Assembly (NCBI GenBank): GCA_029582165.1
Contig: CM055873.1
Location: 51,662,581 to 51,726,580 of the forward strand
DNA from: Portulaca oleracea
Taxonomy: Eukaryota > Streptophyta > Magnoliopsida > Caryophyllales > Portulacaceae
DNA length: 64,000 nt
Direction: 5' to 3'
The notes below the pieces were generated by a model. The model searched no databases. It saw only the letters and a program-made list of their open reading frames with translations, and had not been told where the DNA came from. Below are positions 47,130-59,646 of this stretch, in pieces (within the stretch, counting starts at the first letter, position 1; every line of letters begins with the position of its first letter). Made by a program: the position numbers and the translations under genes.

Positions 47130-47640
47130 TGGATCCGATCGGAACTGCTCCGACAAAATCAAGTGAGTATCCGGGTCGTTAAGTAGATCCGCGTAGATTT
47201 TCGAAAACGAATGAGCCTAGGAAAGCCGGGGATCCGCGCGGATCTGCCCAGAATTGCTCTAAAAATGAGTATTTTGGGTCGGATTGATAACCGAATCCGC
47301 GTGGATCTTAAGATGTTGGGTCCTAAAAGATCTGTGCGGACTTGCCCCAAAACTGCTCCGAAAATATCGTGAGTATTTCGGGCTAAGAGTTCGCAAAATC
47401 CGCGTAGATCTAATGGGGAAAACGGGCCGAATATGGTTTGAAATCCGCGTGGATTTGCCCCAAAACTGCTCCGAAAATATCGTGAGTATTTCGGGCTAAG
47501 AGTTCGCAAAATCCGCATGGATGCACCTAGGGAACTGGGTCGAGCAAGGTCTGAAATCCGCGTGGATTTGCCCCAAAACTGCTCCGAAAATATCGTGAGT
47601 ATTTCGGGCTAAAGGTTCGCAAAATCCGCATGGATTCACC
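47130..47640. repeat. Second tandem array in the 3' region, about 105-113-bp unit, about 5 copies
   Basis: GCTCCGAAAATATCGTGAGT occurs at 47355, 47468 and 47581 (spacing exactly 113 bp), each with TTTCGGGCTAARRGTTCGCA and an AATCCGCRTGGAT near-palindrome. Two more diverged units start near 47148 and 47250. This array is distinct in sequence from the 79-bp array but shares the CCGCG near-palindrome. Confidence 0.88.
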
Positions 47641-47991
47641 TTGGCCCGGATACTATTAAAGCCCTATAAAGGTCTTAAGCTGCATGAATCGCGAAGAGCT
47701 CATGTTGCTTCAAGGGCTAAAATACAGATAACCAAAATAAATTGTCGGGAAATTTTTATTTATTTGGGCCGGACTTTAGAAAAAGCTTCCTACGTATCCA
47801 CATTACATGGAATCAGGCCATCGTAGTTCAAAAAATAGTATTTAGTTGCTGACTTAATAAGTCAGTGGCTAATAACTTGGGGATAGTTGCTGGTTCTGAT
47901 CACCAGTTGCTATATCCACTTTTACCCTTATGCATAAAACTTCTTTAGCTGATCTAAATTAGTCAGCTGAGCATACTCTTCACCCTCCAGA

Positions 47992-49066
47992 TCAACTAAC
48001 TTCACATTTCTCCCGAAGGACCTCTTTTATGATGTATGGACCCATCCAATTGGGCCTAAACTTTCCTCTCGGGTCCTGAATAGGTGCCCTTATCTCCTTC
48101 AGAACCATGTCACCCTCTCCAAGGTCTTTTGGTTTGACCTTCCTGTTAAATGCCCTGGACACACGATTCTGGTATATCTGGACATTGTGCATGGCCCTGA
48201 GTCTCCTTTCGTCGATGTTAACCAGTTTCTCATACCTAGCTTTAGCCCAATCCGCTTCTGGAATCTGACTTTCCACTGCAATTCGCAGTGAAGGTATTGC
48301 CACCTCTACTGGCAACACCGCTTCTACTCCGTATACCAAAGAGTAAGGAGTTGCTCCGGTGGATGTACGAATAGAAGTTCGATAGCCCCACAAGGCGAAA
48401 GGTAACTTATCTGGCCAATCCTTATAAGTCGTGGCCATTTTCTCTATTATCCTGGTAATGTTCTTGTTAGCTGCCTCAACCGCTCCATTGGTCTGAGGTC
48501 TATATACCGAAGATCTGTGATGCTGGATCTTGTACTTTGCTAACAATTCTGCTGTCTCCTTTTTAAAGTGAACTCCATTATCACTTATCAACTCATGTGG
48601 AACTCCATAACGACATATTATGTTTCTAAGTATGAACTTAGTGACGTGCTTAGAAGTCAATTTTGCATAAGATGCCGCTTCCACCCATTTTGTGAAGTAG
48701 TCAATGGCTACAAGCACATATTCATGTCCTCCTGTTCCTTTAGGAGTGATCTTCCTATGATATCGATGCCCCATACCAAAATGGCCAAGGCGAGGTTAAA
48801 GTCGTCAAGAATGAAGGGGGTTGGTGTTGCAAGTTCGCATAAATTTGACACTTGTAGCACCTCTTCACGTAATCGTGACAATCAGCTTCCATAGTTGACC
48901 AGTAGTACCCCATTCTTTGAATCTTCTTGGACAACATCCGTCCATTCATATGCGGACCACATTCTCCTCCATGAACTTCTCCCATCAAGTTCTGGGCCTC
49001 ATCTTGTCCTGCAAAGCAAATTGATGCCCGTATCGGTTTTCTTATGATTGACCTTGAATCAGGCAA
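47992..49066 (-). pseudogene. Retrotransposon integrase, frameshifted
   Basis: Two overlapping frames (48755-49066, then 47992-48774). The first carries the N-terminal HHCC zinc-binding part (GEVHGGECGPHMNG, then CHDYVKRCYKCQ). The second carries the catalytic DDE core: Asp in VLVAIDYFTKW, Asp in ELISDNGVHF, Glu in NGAVEAANKN, followed by a C-terminal GDMVLKE/GKFRPNWMGPY chromodomain-less tail. The frame change falls at about 48760, between the zinc region and the core. Another break separates it from reverse transcriptase near 49050. In an active element this enzyme inserts the cDNA into the host chromosome. Confidence 0.9.
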
Positions 49067-51132
49067 TACTGTGAAGCCAAGAGTCTAATTGCTCTTTGTG
49101 ACCTCGTAGTAGAACCTCCAGGGTAAGCCCCTTTGGTGAGGTACTGGTATATATCATAATACCAACAGGTTGAGTCCACCTCACAAACCTCCAAAGAGTA
49201 CACATAAGCCGGTTGATCCCTTCGTTCTACGCATATAGGCATAGACACAGCTCCTCTCGGGATATTAAGCAAGGATGATAGCTTGGCCAAAGCGTCCGCT
49301 AATTCATTATGCTCCCGAGGCAAATAAGTGAACACTATCTGATCGAAGTGTTCGGCTAGATCTCTCACATAAGCTTGGTAAGGTGCCAAAGCTTCATTCT
49401 TCACTTTCCATTTATTAGAAACTTGATTTATTATGAGACTTGAATCACCGAATATTCTTATGCTCTTTATGCCCATCTCTACCGCAGCTTGCATACCAAT
49501 GATGCATCCTTCATATTCAGCCACATTGTTGGTGGCTTCAAAGTCCAATTTCACCGAAATCGGAGTATGTGCTCCTTCGGGTGAAATCAAAATGATCCCT
49601 ACTCCATATCCGCTTTGATTAGAGGCCCCATCAAAATACATTTCCCAAGTATCTTTCTGGATTTGAAATACCTCCTCATCAGGGAATTCAGGTTCTTCCT
49701 CGTCGGCCTCCTCTATGGGTAGATCAGCCAGAAAATCCGTCACCACTCTTCCTTTTATGGCCTTCTGTGGGACAAACTGTAAATCAAACTCCGACAGCAT
49801 GACCATCCATCGAGCTACCCTGCTATTGACCAATGGTTGCTCCATCAAATACTTGAGAGGGTTCATGAAAGCAGTCACATGCACTGTATGGGCAAGCATG
49901 TAGTGACGTAGTTTCCTCGTTGCCCAAACAAGAGCTAAGGACAACCTCTCAATGTTGGAGTACCGAGTCTCATATTCCAAGAACTTCTTGCTTAAATAGT
50001 AGATTGCTCGTTCTTCACCTTCGTATCTTTGAGCTAACATAGCCCCCATTGCTGCCTCTGTGATAGTTAAATATAACAATAAGGGTCTTCCAGGCGTGGG
50101 AGGCATTAAAACGGGTGGATTGGCCAAGTATTCTTTGATCCTGTCAAAGGCTGCTTGGCATTTTTCATCCCACTCGGGCTTGACCCCCTTCTTTAGCTTC
50201 TTAAATATAGGGTCACAGATCATGGTTAACTTTGCTATGAATCGACTTATGTACTGTAGTCGTCCCAGGAAACCTCTTATCTCCTTTTCCGTCTTAGGTG
50301 GTGGCATTTCTCGTATCGCCTTAATTTTTGCAGGACCAACCTCGATACCCCTAGAACTTACTACAAAGCCCAACAGCTTACCCGATGTCACTCCGAAGGC
50401 ACATTTCTGTGGGTTTAATCTCATTCCGTACTTTCGCAGCCTAAGGAAAAACTTTCTAAGGCTATCTAAATGTGTTTCGCGATCAACGGATTTAATAATC
50501 ATATCATCCACGTAAACCTCTGCTTCCCTATGCATCATATCATGCAACAATGTGGTGGCAGTCCTTTGATAGGTTGCGCCTGCATTCTTTAACCCAAATG
50601 GCATCACTACGTAGCAGAATGTACCCCAATGAGTGATGAATGTTGTCTTCTCCATATCCTCCTCAGACATCTTGACTTGATTATAACCGGAGTACCCGTC
50701 CATGAATGAAAGAAGGGCGTGGCCACAAGTATTATCTACTAAGATATCAATATGGGGTAAGGGAAAGTCATCTTTCGGACTTGCTTTGTTCAAATCCCTA
50801 AAATCTACACACATTCGAACTCGCCCATCCTTCTTTGGAACTGGAACTACATTTGCTACCCATTGTGGATATTCCGACACCCTAATGAACCCTGCACTTA
50901 ACTGCTTCTCAACCTCTTCCTTGATCTTCAAGGCCCATTCTGGTTTCATACGACGAAGCTTCTGTTTTACTGGTTTAGCATCAGGGTAAAGCGGTATTCT
51001 ATGCTCAGCTATCTCTCTGTCTATGCCGGGCATGTCTTGGTATGACCAGGCAAAGACATCTACAAATTCTCGTAGAAGTAGAGTAAATTGTTCTTGCTCC
51101 TCGAGGGTTAAAGATTTCCCGATTTTAGTCAA
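49042..51132 (-). pseudogene. Retrotransposon reverse transcriptase with two RNase H regions
   Basis: A 696-residue open frame. Reverse transcriptase motifs: CVDFRDLNKASPKDDFPLPH (109-128), MDGYSGYNQ, MPFGLKNAGATYQR, and catalytic YVDD (207-210). The first RNase H region (about 350-470) has lost the usual starting Asp (TITEAAMGAML in place of a DAS-type motif). A second RNase H starts at Asp501 (MYFDGASNQSGYG) with NVAEYEG, GDSSLIIN and ELADALAKL. The dual arrangement with a decayed first copy is characteristic of Tat-lineage elements. The frame is internally intact but is disconnected from protease and integrase by frame changes. Confidence 0.93.
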
Positions 51133-51133
51133 T

Positions 51134-52558
51134 TTAGGTTCTTCCAGGGTACCCAGTTCTGATTATGGTTTCTTCATTACTGAAATTCGATTCGTGCCCT
51201 CTGACCTTTAAAAGATCTTTAGGAATTTCGGATTCGTTTACAGCATCATCATTATTTTCTTTTGAGGCAAAGCAGTTCAGGGATAGGGGATGAGAAGAGT
51301 CGTAAGCGAAAGAGTTCATTTCATTGAATTGAGAAACATCAACAGATGACTCAACAGACCCTCCAGAAGTGGATGCAACAGACTTAGTGGGCTTAAGGCC
51401 CGACTCTAAGACAGACTCTGAAAGTGGAACAGAAACAGAATGAGGACTAGACCCAGATCTATGCACAGACTCTCCTATAGCTAGAGTGAACTCCTTATCT
51501 CCATCAGCTGATATCCAAGTGATTTGTTTGTTCTCCTGGCCCCATGTTGCAATGAGCTCAGTAGGATCGAAATCCATGCTTGATAGGGCGAGGGAAAGTG
51601 CTTCCACAGATTTCTCTTCTCTCCGCGCCTCCTGACCGAACAAAATCCCAAAGATGTTGCTCCCGGCTAGATGAGTCCAATCTAGTGGGGTCTTGCTCTC
51701 CCGTGCTGGTGTGAAAAGTTCTTCTTCAAGCAGCATGCAGTCACTGAAAATTTCCAGTCCTGGAACCAAAATCCCCTTGCCTTTCAAGTAGTATGGCTCT
51801 GGAAAGCCGAAGTAGGGAAAATAATCTCCTTCTTTCACAAACTGACCGTTAAGCGTGAGTGGATACGGCTTCACACTATAAAGCGGTATTGGCTCACTCT
51901 TCTTGACGATCATAGCCTTCTTGGCCAATCGTTGTTCTTCCTCCGTCGGAGTGTACCCCAATCCAAAACGATAGTTTCCTTTTTGAGTCAAGGGAACGGA
52001 TGTGGGCTCTTGTGCTCTCCTTCCTAAAGGTAAACCAGGAAAGTAACCTTGTCTTTTGAGTATAGCGTTGACCTTCCTATTCGAGTAAGGATCGAAGTCC
52101 AAAGGTGCTTCGTCCTCATCCAAGGCAGCAACAATGTCAAAATGATGGAATTCCTCATCCTTAGAGTTATGTTCTACTTCCAACCTCGGCTTCTTAGAAG
52201 TAATCATTGCGGATAACTCTTCTCCCTTGATAGTTACCACCTGACCCTTGACCGATAGCTTTACTTTCTGATGCAAGGTAGACGACACCGCTCGTTGTTC
52301 ATGCAACCAAGGGCGCCCTAGTAAGAGATTAAAGGAAGCCGGAATGTCTAATACCAAGAACTCAACATTGCTAGAAATTGCATCCATAGTGACTGGCAAG
52401 AGGATTGAACCCAAAATTCGCCTAGGAGTATTGTCATAAGCCCTAAGCTGGATAGCTTGTTGAGTAAGCTGATGAGGTTGAATACCCAGCTTTTGAGCTG
52501 TCCTCCATGGGCAAATATTTACAGCGGATCCATTGTCAACCAATACCAATGGTATCAC
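51134..52558 (-). pseudogene. Retrotransposon protease region
   Basis: About 470 residues. The aspartic protease site is LVDNGSAVNICPW, using DNGS rather than DSG/DTG, as is common in this lineage. It is followed by LDIPASFNLLLGRPWLHEQ, typical of gypsy proteases. The remainder is a long low-conservation linker to reverse transcriptase, ending at a stop (51134-51136), with the reverse transcriptase frame starting one base over. It has no proper start and continues from gag through a frame change near 52560. Confidence 0.85.
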
Positions 52559-52562
52559 CTTA

Positions 52563-54635
52563 TTAGAACAACCTGATTAAGTATAAGGCCTTGTTGTGTG
52601 CAAAGCCTTCTTTGGGCAAATCCTCATCACTAAAGGTTATAGTACTTTGGCCTGAAGTGACAAAAGATACTACTTCCTCGGGTGTGGTTTCAGGCGATAC
52701 TTCAAGTTTACTTAAAGCCTCGATTAACGCTGCATGTGCTTTTGTGAAATGCCAATAAGCGCTGCACCGTAACATCCATCTTCAATTTCTTCAACTGCTT
52801 TAACACAAGGTCCTCTTCAGGGGTAGGGACCACTATCTCCCCTACTTTTTCCTTCCCTTTGTCTTGAGATTGGACTTGGGAAGGACCTCCTGGATGATTA
52901 TGGCGTCCTGATCTTGTGAGGAAAGTGACATCCGGGGTTTTGGTTTCCCCGGATTTTGCTGTTCCCCAAAAGTCGTCGTCACTGTCAGAGTCCCAAAAGT
53001 TGTTGGTGACATTCTGAGCATGAGGTTTGCCATAGACATCTTCCTCATCGCTAACCCATAAACCATTAACCTCATTGTCCTCGGAAAAGTAACGCGTGAT
53101 GTAAGTTGGTTTCTTCGCATCTGTAACGAAATCCGAAGGATCCCATTCACCTTCTTCAAATACAGCATGTATATGAAGCGAGCCTAGTGGATTGTTGGTG
53201 TTGCTAGGCTTTTGTGCCGCCTTTGGTAGAGGTAGCCGCTTGGACCTAAACATCTCCTCCATTCTGTTCTTCAGGGTGAAACATTGCTCAGTATCGTGTC
53301 CTCGAGCCCTGTGATACTTGCAAAATTTACCGGCATCCCAACCCCGTGGCTTTTCCTTCGGCTCAGGTTTTAAGTCGGGAAGGGTAATCATTCCCTTGCT
53401 TAATAGACGTTCCAAGGCTTGAGCATATGAAGTGTCTATCGGGGTATACTCGGTGTAGCGTTGTAAAGCATTCACCTCGTTTCCTTTATTAGCCGATGCG
53501 GATGGGCCAGCTGACTTTTTATTAGTGTGAGTGTTCTTCCAGCCCCCAGTTGTAACCCCTTTAGCGAATTCACTCTCGATCTTTGTTCCGACCAATCTTA
53601 ATGAAACAAAGTCTTTCAGAGGTTGGAACCTTAAATGAGTATTGTACGATGGCTGTAAACTACGGATGAGCATATCAACTTGGTGCTCCTCCGATGGTCG
53701 GTCCACCATCTGGGCTGCCTTTGATCTCCACCGAGAAAAGTAATTCGAGAAAGTCTCCCTTTCCTCCTGCCTCATCAGCTCCATATCCCTCAGGGTGACA
53801 GGCATGTCGACATTGTAGGAGTATTGGTGTAAAAACTCCTTGCAAAGCATGCTCCATTGTGAGGTTTTGGCAGGACTGAGAGTATTATACCATTTCATAA
53901 CATCAGGGCCTAGAGTCCAAGGAAAGATGATGTGATAGATGTCCTCTTCAACCCCCTTCAGTGTCATAGCCCCCAGAAAATTCCGTATATGTTGATGCGG
54001 ACTCTCGACACCATAGAATTTGATGTCAGGCATGTTGAATTTAGGGGGAAGTCTTCCCCGGGGAACAGGTGTGAAACCTACATCATCCATGAATTGATTG
54101 TTAAAGAGTGTGGACTCTTTCAACATTTGTTCAATGCGATCAAGTCTCGAGTTCGAAATCCGTGGGTGATCCATCTTTCTCTCTTCAGTTGTTCTACTTC
54201 ACTCGTAGGAGTGTTTTTCACATTCGAATTTTTCGCCTCCTCCATAGCGTGAATGACGGCGTCAATTCTTTGATTTTGTGCCTCCAGTTGAGCATTCATA
54301 GAGACTTGCATATTTAGGATTATGTTGGTCAATTGCTCAATATCATTACGTGGAGGTGGTGGAGGAGGCACCGACTCCTCTTCAGAATCACTATGAGGAT
54401 GGTCACCGTTAGGATTCGACATTGTCTCAGATGGATCGATAACCAAAGATTCAACCCCCTCTTCAGATACTTCTTCGTCGGTCACTTCTGGGTGAGTCGC
54501 CTCAGATGATGCCCGATCTTCGTTGCTGTCGTAGGGGACGTCAAAAGTTTCCAATCGCCCAGTCTCGTCCCGCTGGTAGAGCCGAAACCAACCTATCTTG
54601 TCCCCCCTGAAAGGTGGAGGAATTTGAAGACTCAA
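52563..54635 (-). pseudogene. Retrotransposon gag, frameshifted
   Basis: The frame runs 54635-54120, shifts at about 54150-54170, continues 54174 to about 52760 and then shifts again into 52775-52563. The N-terminal part is acidic with a polyproline run and a coiled-coil-like stretch. The middle holds the retrotransposon gag capsid region (KFNMPDIKFYGVESP, WYNTLSPAKTSQWSML, MRQEERETFSNYFSRWR). A zinc-knuckle variant CKYHRARGHDTEQC follows. The protein would form the virus-like particle core. Two frame changes make this copy defective. Confidence 0.88.
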
Positions 54636-55981
54636 CTCAACATCGCCCCAAAACTTAATGCATGCAATGGATGGAGAATCCTATTTGAACCCCGAATGAT
54701 CGAGCTAAAGCTCAAAATCATGTGCGAAGCCCAAATAAAACTCTTATGCAGACTCTAGCTCGAAATAATACGTCTAGGCCTTATCGGGCCGTGTCCGAAA
54801 ACGAACTCAAGCCTCACATAAGGGCTAAACATACCGTTCTAGTGACTAAATGGACGAGGAGCCCATTTGGATCACACAGAGTGGGCCGCTCACAAAATCG
54901 CGAGGATCCATGAGGCCCAACATCTCTGTGCCACCGAATGTTCTCCGACACAAAGCAGACTCAAACTCATGCAGACGAAATGCAAGCTAAAGACCTTAAA
55001 GACGCCAAAATTTAGGCGGCGGTGGCCGAGCTCGCCAGATCCGCGGATTTCACGGGCTTAGGCCCGATGAGTCTGCGGATTTTTCGGGCTCGGGCTCACT
55101 CATCGAGCCTAAATCCAGGTCAGACCCAAGAGACGAAGAAAAACAAGAATTTGGACCATACATGGTTCGGCCCGTCCTGGAATCCACGCGGATTCTCTGG
55201 GTTTGAACAGTGTATGGGCCAAATTCCAAAAAAACGACACGACACAAAACCCTAGAAGACACTTTGGCTTAGGCGCGGTAGTACCCGAGCACACCAAAAT
55301 CTGCGTGGATTTCAGGCTCAAAAGCGCTACAAGGCCTAAACCGAGACTGACGACCAAAAGCCTGAACATTAATTTGGGCTATACAAGGCCGACCTGCTCA
55401 TGGGATCCGCGCGGATTTGTTGGGTAGCCCAACCTCCGAATCCGCGTGAACCTCCCGGGTCTGAACTTGTATAGACCAAAGTAATTATCTTGGCCCACAA
55501 CGACTCTACTTGATTTTTTTTTATTTTTTGTCTAAGCATTAAGGCATGGTTTAGGGTTCGAGAGGTTACACACATAGCATACAAGTGAGTTCCAACCTAG
55601 CCAAGGGTCTAAGTTTGTGGATTCAAGGTTGGTTTATCCTAACCTCTAGCTCGTGTTCTGGGTGTTGTGCCTTCCATGGGGTGCATGGTAAGGTTAATGT
55701 ACCCAGGTTGCTCCCTTTTATCATATGGATTAGGGAGTGGTGCACGAGTGGGAAAACAACCACCGGCTCGGTGAAGGTCTAAGTGGACCCACCTGAGTTG
55801 AATGGTTAATGTTTTCCCGGAATGGTAAACGTAAGGGACAACCTAAACGGTGCCTTGTGTGCCCAACAAAGGGGAAGGCCCGTGAATGCAATTATGCCTA
55901 AAAAAGAAAAAAGGGTGACAACTTTTTTTTTTTTAAAAAAACAAAAACAAACCCGACTTTTCAAGTCTTACCCACTAATAA
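54636..55981 (-). other. Element leader between primer site and gag
   Basis: About 1.35 kb without a convincing open frame. It contains at least six CCGCGNGGAT-type near-palindromes (for example near 55040, 55070, 55180, 55298, 55404 and 55437), separated by sentence-like spacers rich in GGGCCTA and TTTGGGC. It would form the untranslated, probably structured, leader of the genomic RNA. Confidence 0.6.
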
Positions 55982-56000
55982 GTCCCCAGTGGAGTCGCCA
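55982..56000 (-). other. Primer binding site, tRNA-Arg type
   Basis: On the minus strand TGGCGACTCCACTGGGGAC, one base downstream of the LTR. It begins TGG (pairing with the tRNA CCA end) and continues GACTCC, which equals the 5' strand of the acceptor stem of plant tRNA-Arg species that begin GACTCC. A tRNA-Arg primer is reported for Ogre-type elements. Confidence 0.85.
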
Positions 56001-56001
56001 C

Positions 56002-57477
56002 TGTAGGGCCCGCCGCCCGGAGGGCACGGTCCCCCGCAGAGTGTCGATTCGACGTAAGGTTGCTTATTGAACCTAGGGGTGCAATTTTTGCTTTACTGAA
56101 TTTATAAAAAATGATTTTCGGATTATGGCATTGCAATTCGACGCGACTTTTATTTTTTTTTTAAAAACACATAAGAATTTCGCAAAAAAAAAAAAAATCG
56201 GAAAAAAATGGTCCGTGACAGGGCCGGGATCCGCGCGGATCCCAGGCCTATTTGGGCCTAAATTCGTCGATTTTTTTTTTTATCCCGGCTTATTTGAACC
56301 AGGGACGGGAACCACTGTCGGCTCACGGTAGCGGATCCGCGGATCGAGTCGAGTTGTGCGCGATGATTCGACGATACTCAAATAAGGCCGGTAATCCTGT
56401 ATGCGTCAAAAAGAAAATAAAAATTGGTTTTAATGTAAATACCACAAAAGGGAGTCGCCAGTTAATTTTCGATAAAATTAACAAAACAAAAAAAATGACT
56501 CTGGTCTCGAACCAAAATTCGGATCCGGGGGTAAAGGTATCGATGTAGGGGGATGCCCTTGCATCATCCGCCGAAGCGGCCTTTACTAGGTCGGGTTTTT
56601 ATTAAGAAAAAACAAAAAAAAAAAAAACGAAGTCGTCACACTTTTTAAGATTAATGCACAAAAGAAACAAACAAGCGTCTTAAAAAAAGAATACAGCGGG
56701 CGGGGACTATGGACTACATTGTTACAATTTGATCAAACTACGAAAAGAAAAAAAAATAAATAAAAAAACGGAAACGTAGCCCTACCAAATCCGCGCGGAT
56801 TTGGCAAACTCAAGCAGAAAATCCGGTACTGATCGGAACAGTGTAGTTGCCGGTAGAAAAGACCGGAAATCCGCGTGGACCTCCCTCTAGTTTTTCGTGG
56901 ATTTTCTCACTTTCTTCTCCGTCTCTTTTTTTTTCTCTGGGAATTCCTCCTCTCAGGATCCGCGCGGATCCTTTTATAGGCAGTGGTAGGGTTAGGTTTA
57001 GGGAAATCCGCGCGGCTCCCCTGATTTCCCAGTACTAGGGCCGGCAGTTCTCCCGTTTGGCCCAGAAGCTGCAAAATCCGCGCAGATTTTCCAGTTTCCA
57101 GTACTAGGTCCAGAAATCCGCGCGGATCCGTCTGAATTTAGGCCTAGGACATTTTGGCTCTAGCAAGCAAATCCGCGCGGATCCGCCTGGATTTGAGCCC
57201 GGGACATTTTGGCTCTAGCAAGCAAATCCGCGCGGATCCGCCTGGATTTGGGCCCGGGACATTTTGGCTCTAGCAAGGAAATCCGCGCGGATCCCATCTG
57301 AACTGGGGCCTGAATCCGCGCGACTCCGCTCTGAATTAGGGTCTGAATCCGCGCGAGTTTTATCCCGGATTGGCCCGAAGTGCTGAAATGGGCTCGCTCT
57401 GCATTTTGTGTTGGGCGCCTACATGAACTTGGGCTACTGATGCTGTCTGATCTGATTGGCTAAATTTCGTGTCTACA
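56002..57477 (-). repeat. LTR at the element's 5' end, 1476 bp
   Basis: Same TG...CA boundaries as the other copy. Its CCGCGCGG palindromes are complete. Relative to the other LTR it shows several CG-to-TG/CA changes (near 56425, 56503 and 56566), as expected of methylated cytosine decay. Confidence 0.95.
56972..56978 (-). promoter_or_regulatory. LTR TATA box (5' LTR copy, element promoter)
   Basis: On the minus strand CTATAAAAGG, with the telomere-like CCCTAAACCTAACCCTA just upstream and a palindromic GGATCCGCGCGGATCC just downstream. It would start the genomic transcript in the 5' LTR. Confidence 0.65.
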
Positions 57478-57482
57478 ATATG
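57478..57482. repeat. Target site duplication, right (ATATG)
   Basis: ATATG directly after the LTR end; matches 42954-42958. Confidence 0.93.
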
Positions 57483-58253
57483 TAATAGCTATGTATGACA
57501 CAATACCAAAAACTTCATCCATTGAATAAAACACTCTAAAGGTCTTTAATACATGATAATCCATGACAATACACTGACTACATCCATAGTTAGTAATACG
57601 TGTTATCCATGAATACTATTATAGAAATCTAACTAATAATTCAAAAAAAAAAAGGAACAAATAATAAGCTCTAGTAAAATTTTGCTCTTTTAACCTAATA
57701 ATCCCCACACCAATAATTTTATTACAGACTGATTTTGTTAAACTAAAAACATATGAGTCTTGAGATAAGACACATTTTGAGTGTCTTGCCCTATTATTAA
57801 AACTATATTATTATTTATTACATTGAAATAAAATGATATAATTAAATTCTATAACTATAATATCACATAGAAATTGCATAAAGTTATACTTTTATCTATT
57901 ATTTTTTTATATATCAATAAAAACCTAAAATATATCTAACGAATGGATTAATTCGATTAGGATATTTTACTAATTGGCATAACAAATACATCCAAAACTT
58001 TGAATAATTGATAAATAATACTTATTATTTAAAAATTAGTATGACATCACCCTTTTTAAAAATATACAAAGTTGTCAATTTCACACATTTTCAACAGAAA
58101 AAACAAAGTTGAGCACGCAACATTATTCCAAATATTCCATAGTTGACTTGAAATTTCAAATAGAGGAAATTAATGAATCATAGTTCATTAATTTATTTTT
58201 CTACGCAGATTTTTTCAATTTGATAGGAAGAAAATCAAACTATAAGCTTAATT
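57483..58253. other. Spacer between retrotransposon and chitinase-like gene
   Basis: AT-rich DNA, no gene seen. It includes the 3' flank of the minus-strand chitinase-like gene. Confidence 0.65.
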
Positions 58254-59219
<966 letters not shown>

Positions 59220-59234
59220 TTAGAATGAAACGTG

Positions 59235-59245
59235 ATATATTTATA
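59235..59245 (-). promoter_or_regulatory. TATA box of the chitinase-like gene
   Basis: TATAAATATAT on the minus strand, ending about 70 nt upstream of the ATG. It implies a leader of roughly 40 nt. Confidence 0.55.
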
Positions 59246-59646
59246 CACGGATGTATATAGGAATTAGGACGGCTCTATATATTATATAGTCAATATGGGA
59301 CTACATGTTTCAAAAAAAAATAAATAAAATAAATAATTATCTTCTAGGTGGGCTGTTTTTTTTTTTTTTTTTGTTTGGATTAAGTATAACCACAAGGCCC
59401 AAGCTATCAATTCTAGCTTGAAATTTACATTTTACAGTATATGAAAATTGAAAGCAGTACAATGTGCTCCATATATAGTGGAGATGATAAAACCAAGCAA
59501 AATAGATGAAATATGTAGTACAATCCACTGGCCAACAGGTGGGGTGATTTCCCCCAAACCCACTAGAATTTTCAACTTGAACTTTGTGGTTTGACCTTCT
59601 AGATTGTTGATAATAATTGTTGGCAAAATTTTGTCAAATCTGAATA

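Larger units (their letters stand above)
42959..57477 (-). mobile_element. Ty3/gypsy LTR retrotransposon, Tat/Ogre lineage, 14.5 kb, complete but coding-defective
   Basis: Sense strand is minus. In sense order: 5' LTR (57477-56002), tRNA-Arg primer binding site, 1.35-kb leader, gag, protease, reverse transcriptase with two RNase H regions, integrase, a 3.6-kb 3' region with two tandem arrays and a degenerate antisense frame, polypurine tract, 3' LTR (44398-42959). A tRNA-Arg primer, an extra RNase H after the degenerate first one, YVDD, and an antisense frame beyond integrase are features of the Tat/Ogre group. The coding part has at least six frameshifts or stops, so the copy is probably not autonomous, although the 5-bp target duplication is intact and long stretches of the LTRs are nearly identical. 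It lacks an obvious extra frame upstream of gag, which larger Ogre elements have. Confidence 0.95.

Noticed and set aside
54636..55981. An Ogre-type extra frame upstream of gag
   Set aside because: Only short frames (up to 86 residues) with no similarity between them; the leader is dominated by near-palindromes, so no extra ORF is claimed.
59337..59626. Minus-strand hydrophobic frame upstream of the chitinase-like gene
   Set aside because: No recognisable domain, crosses a poly-A/T run, and no promoter or splice context supports it.
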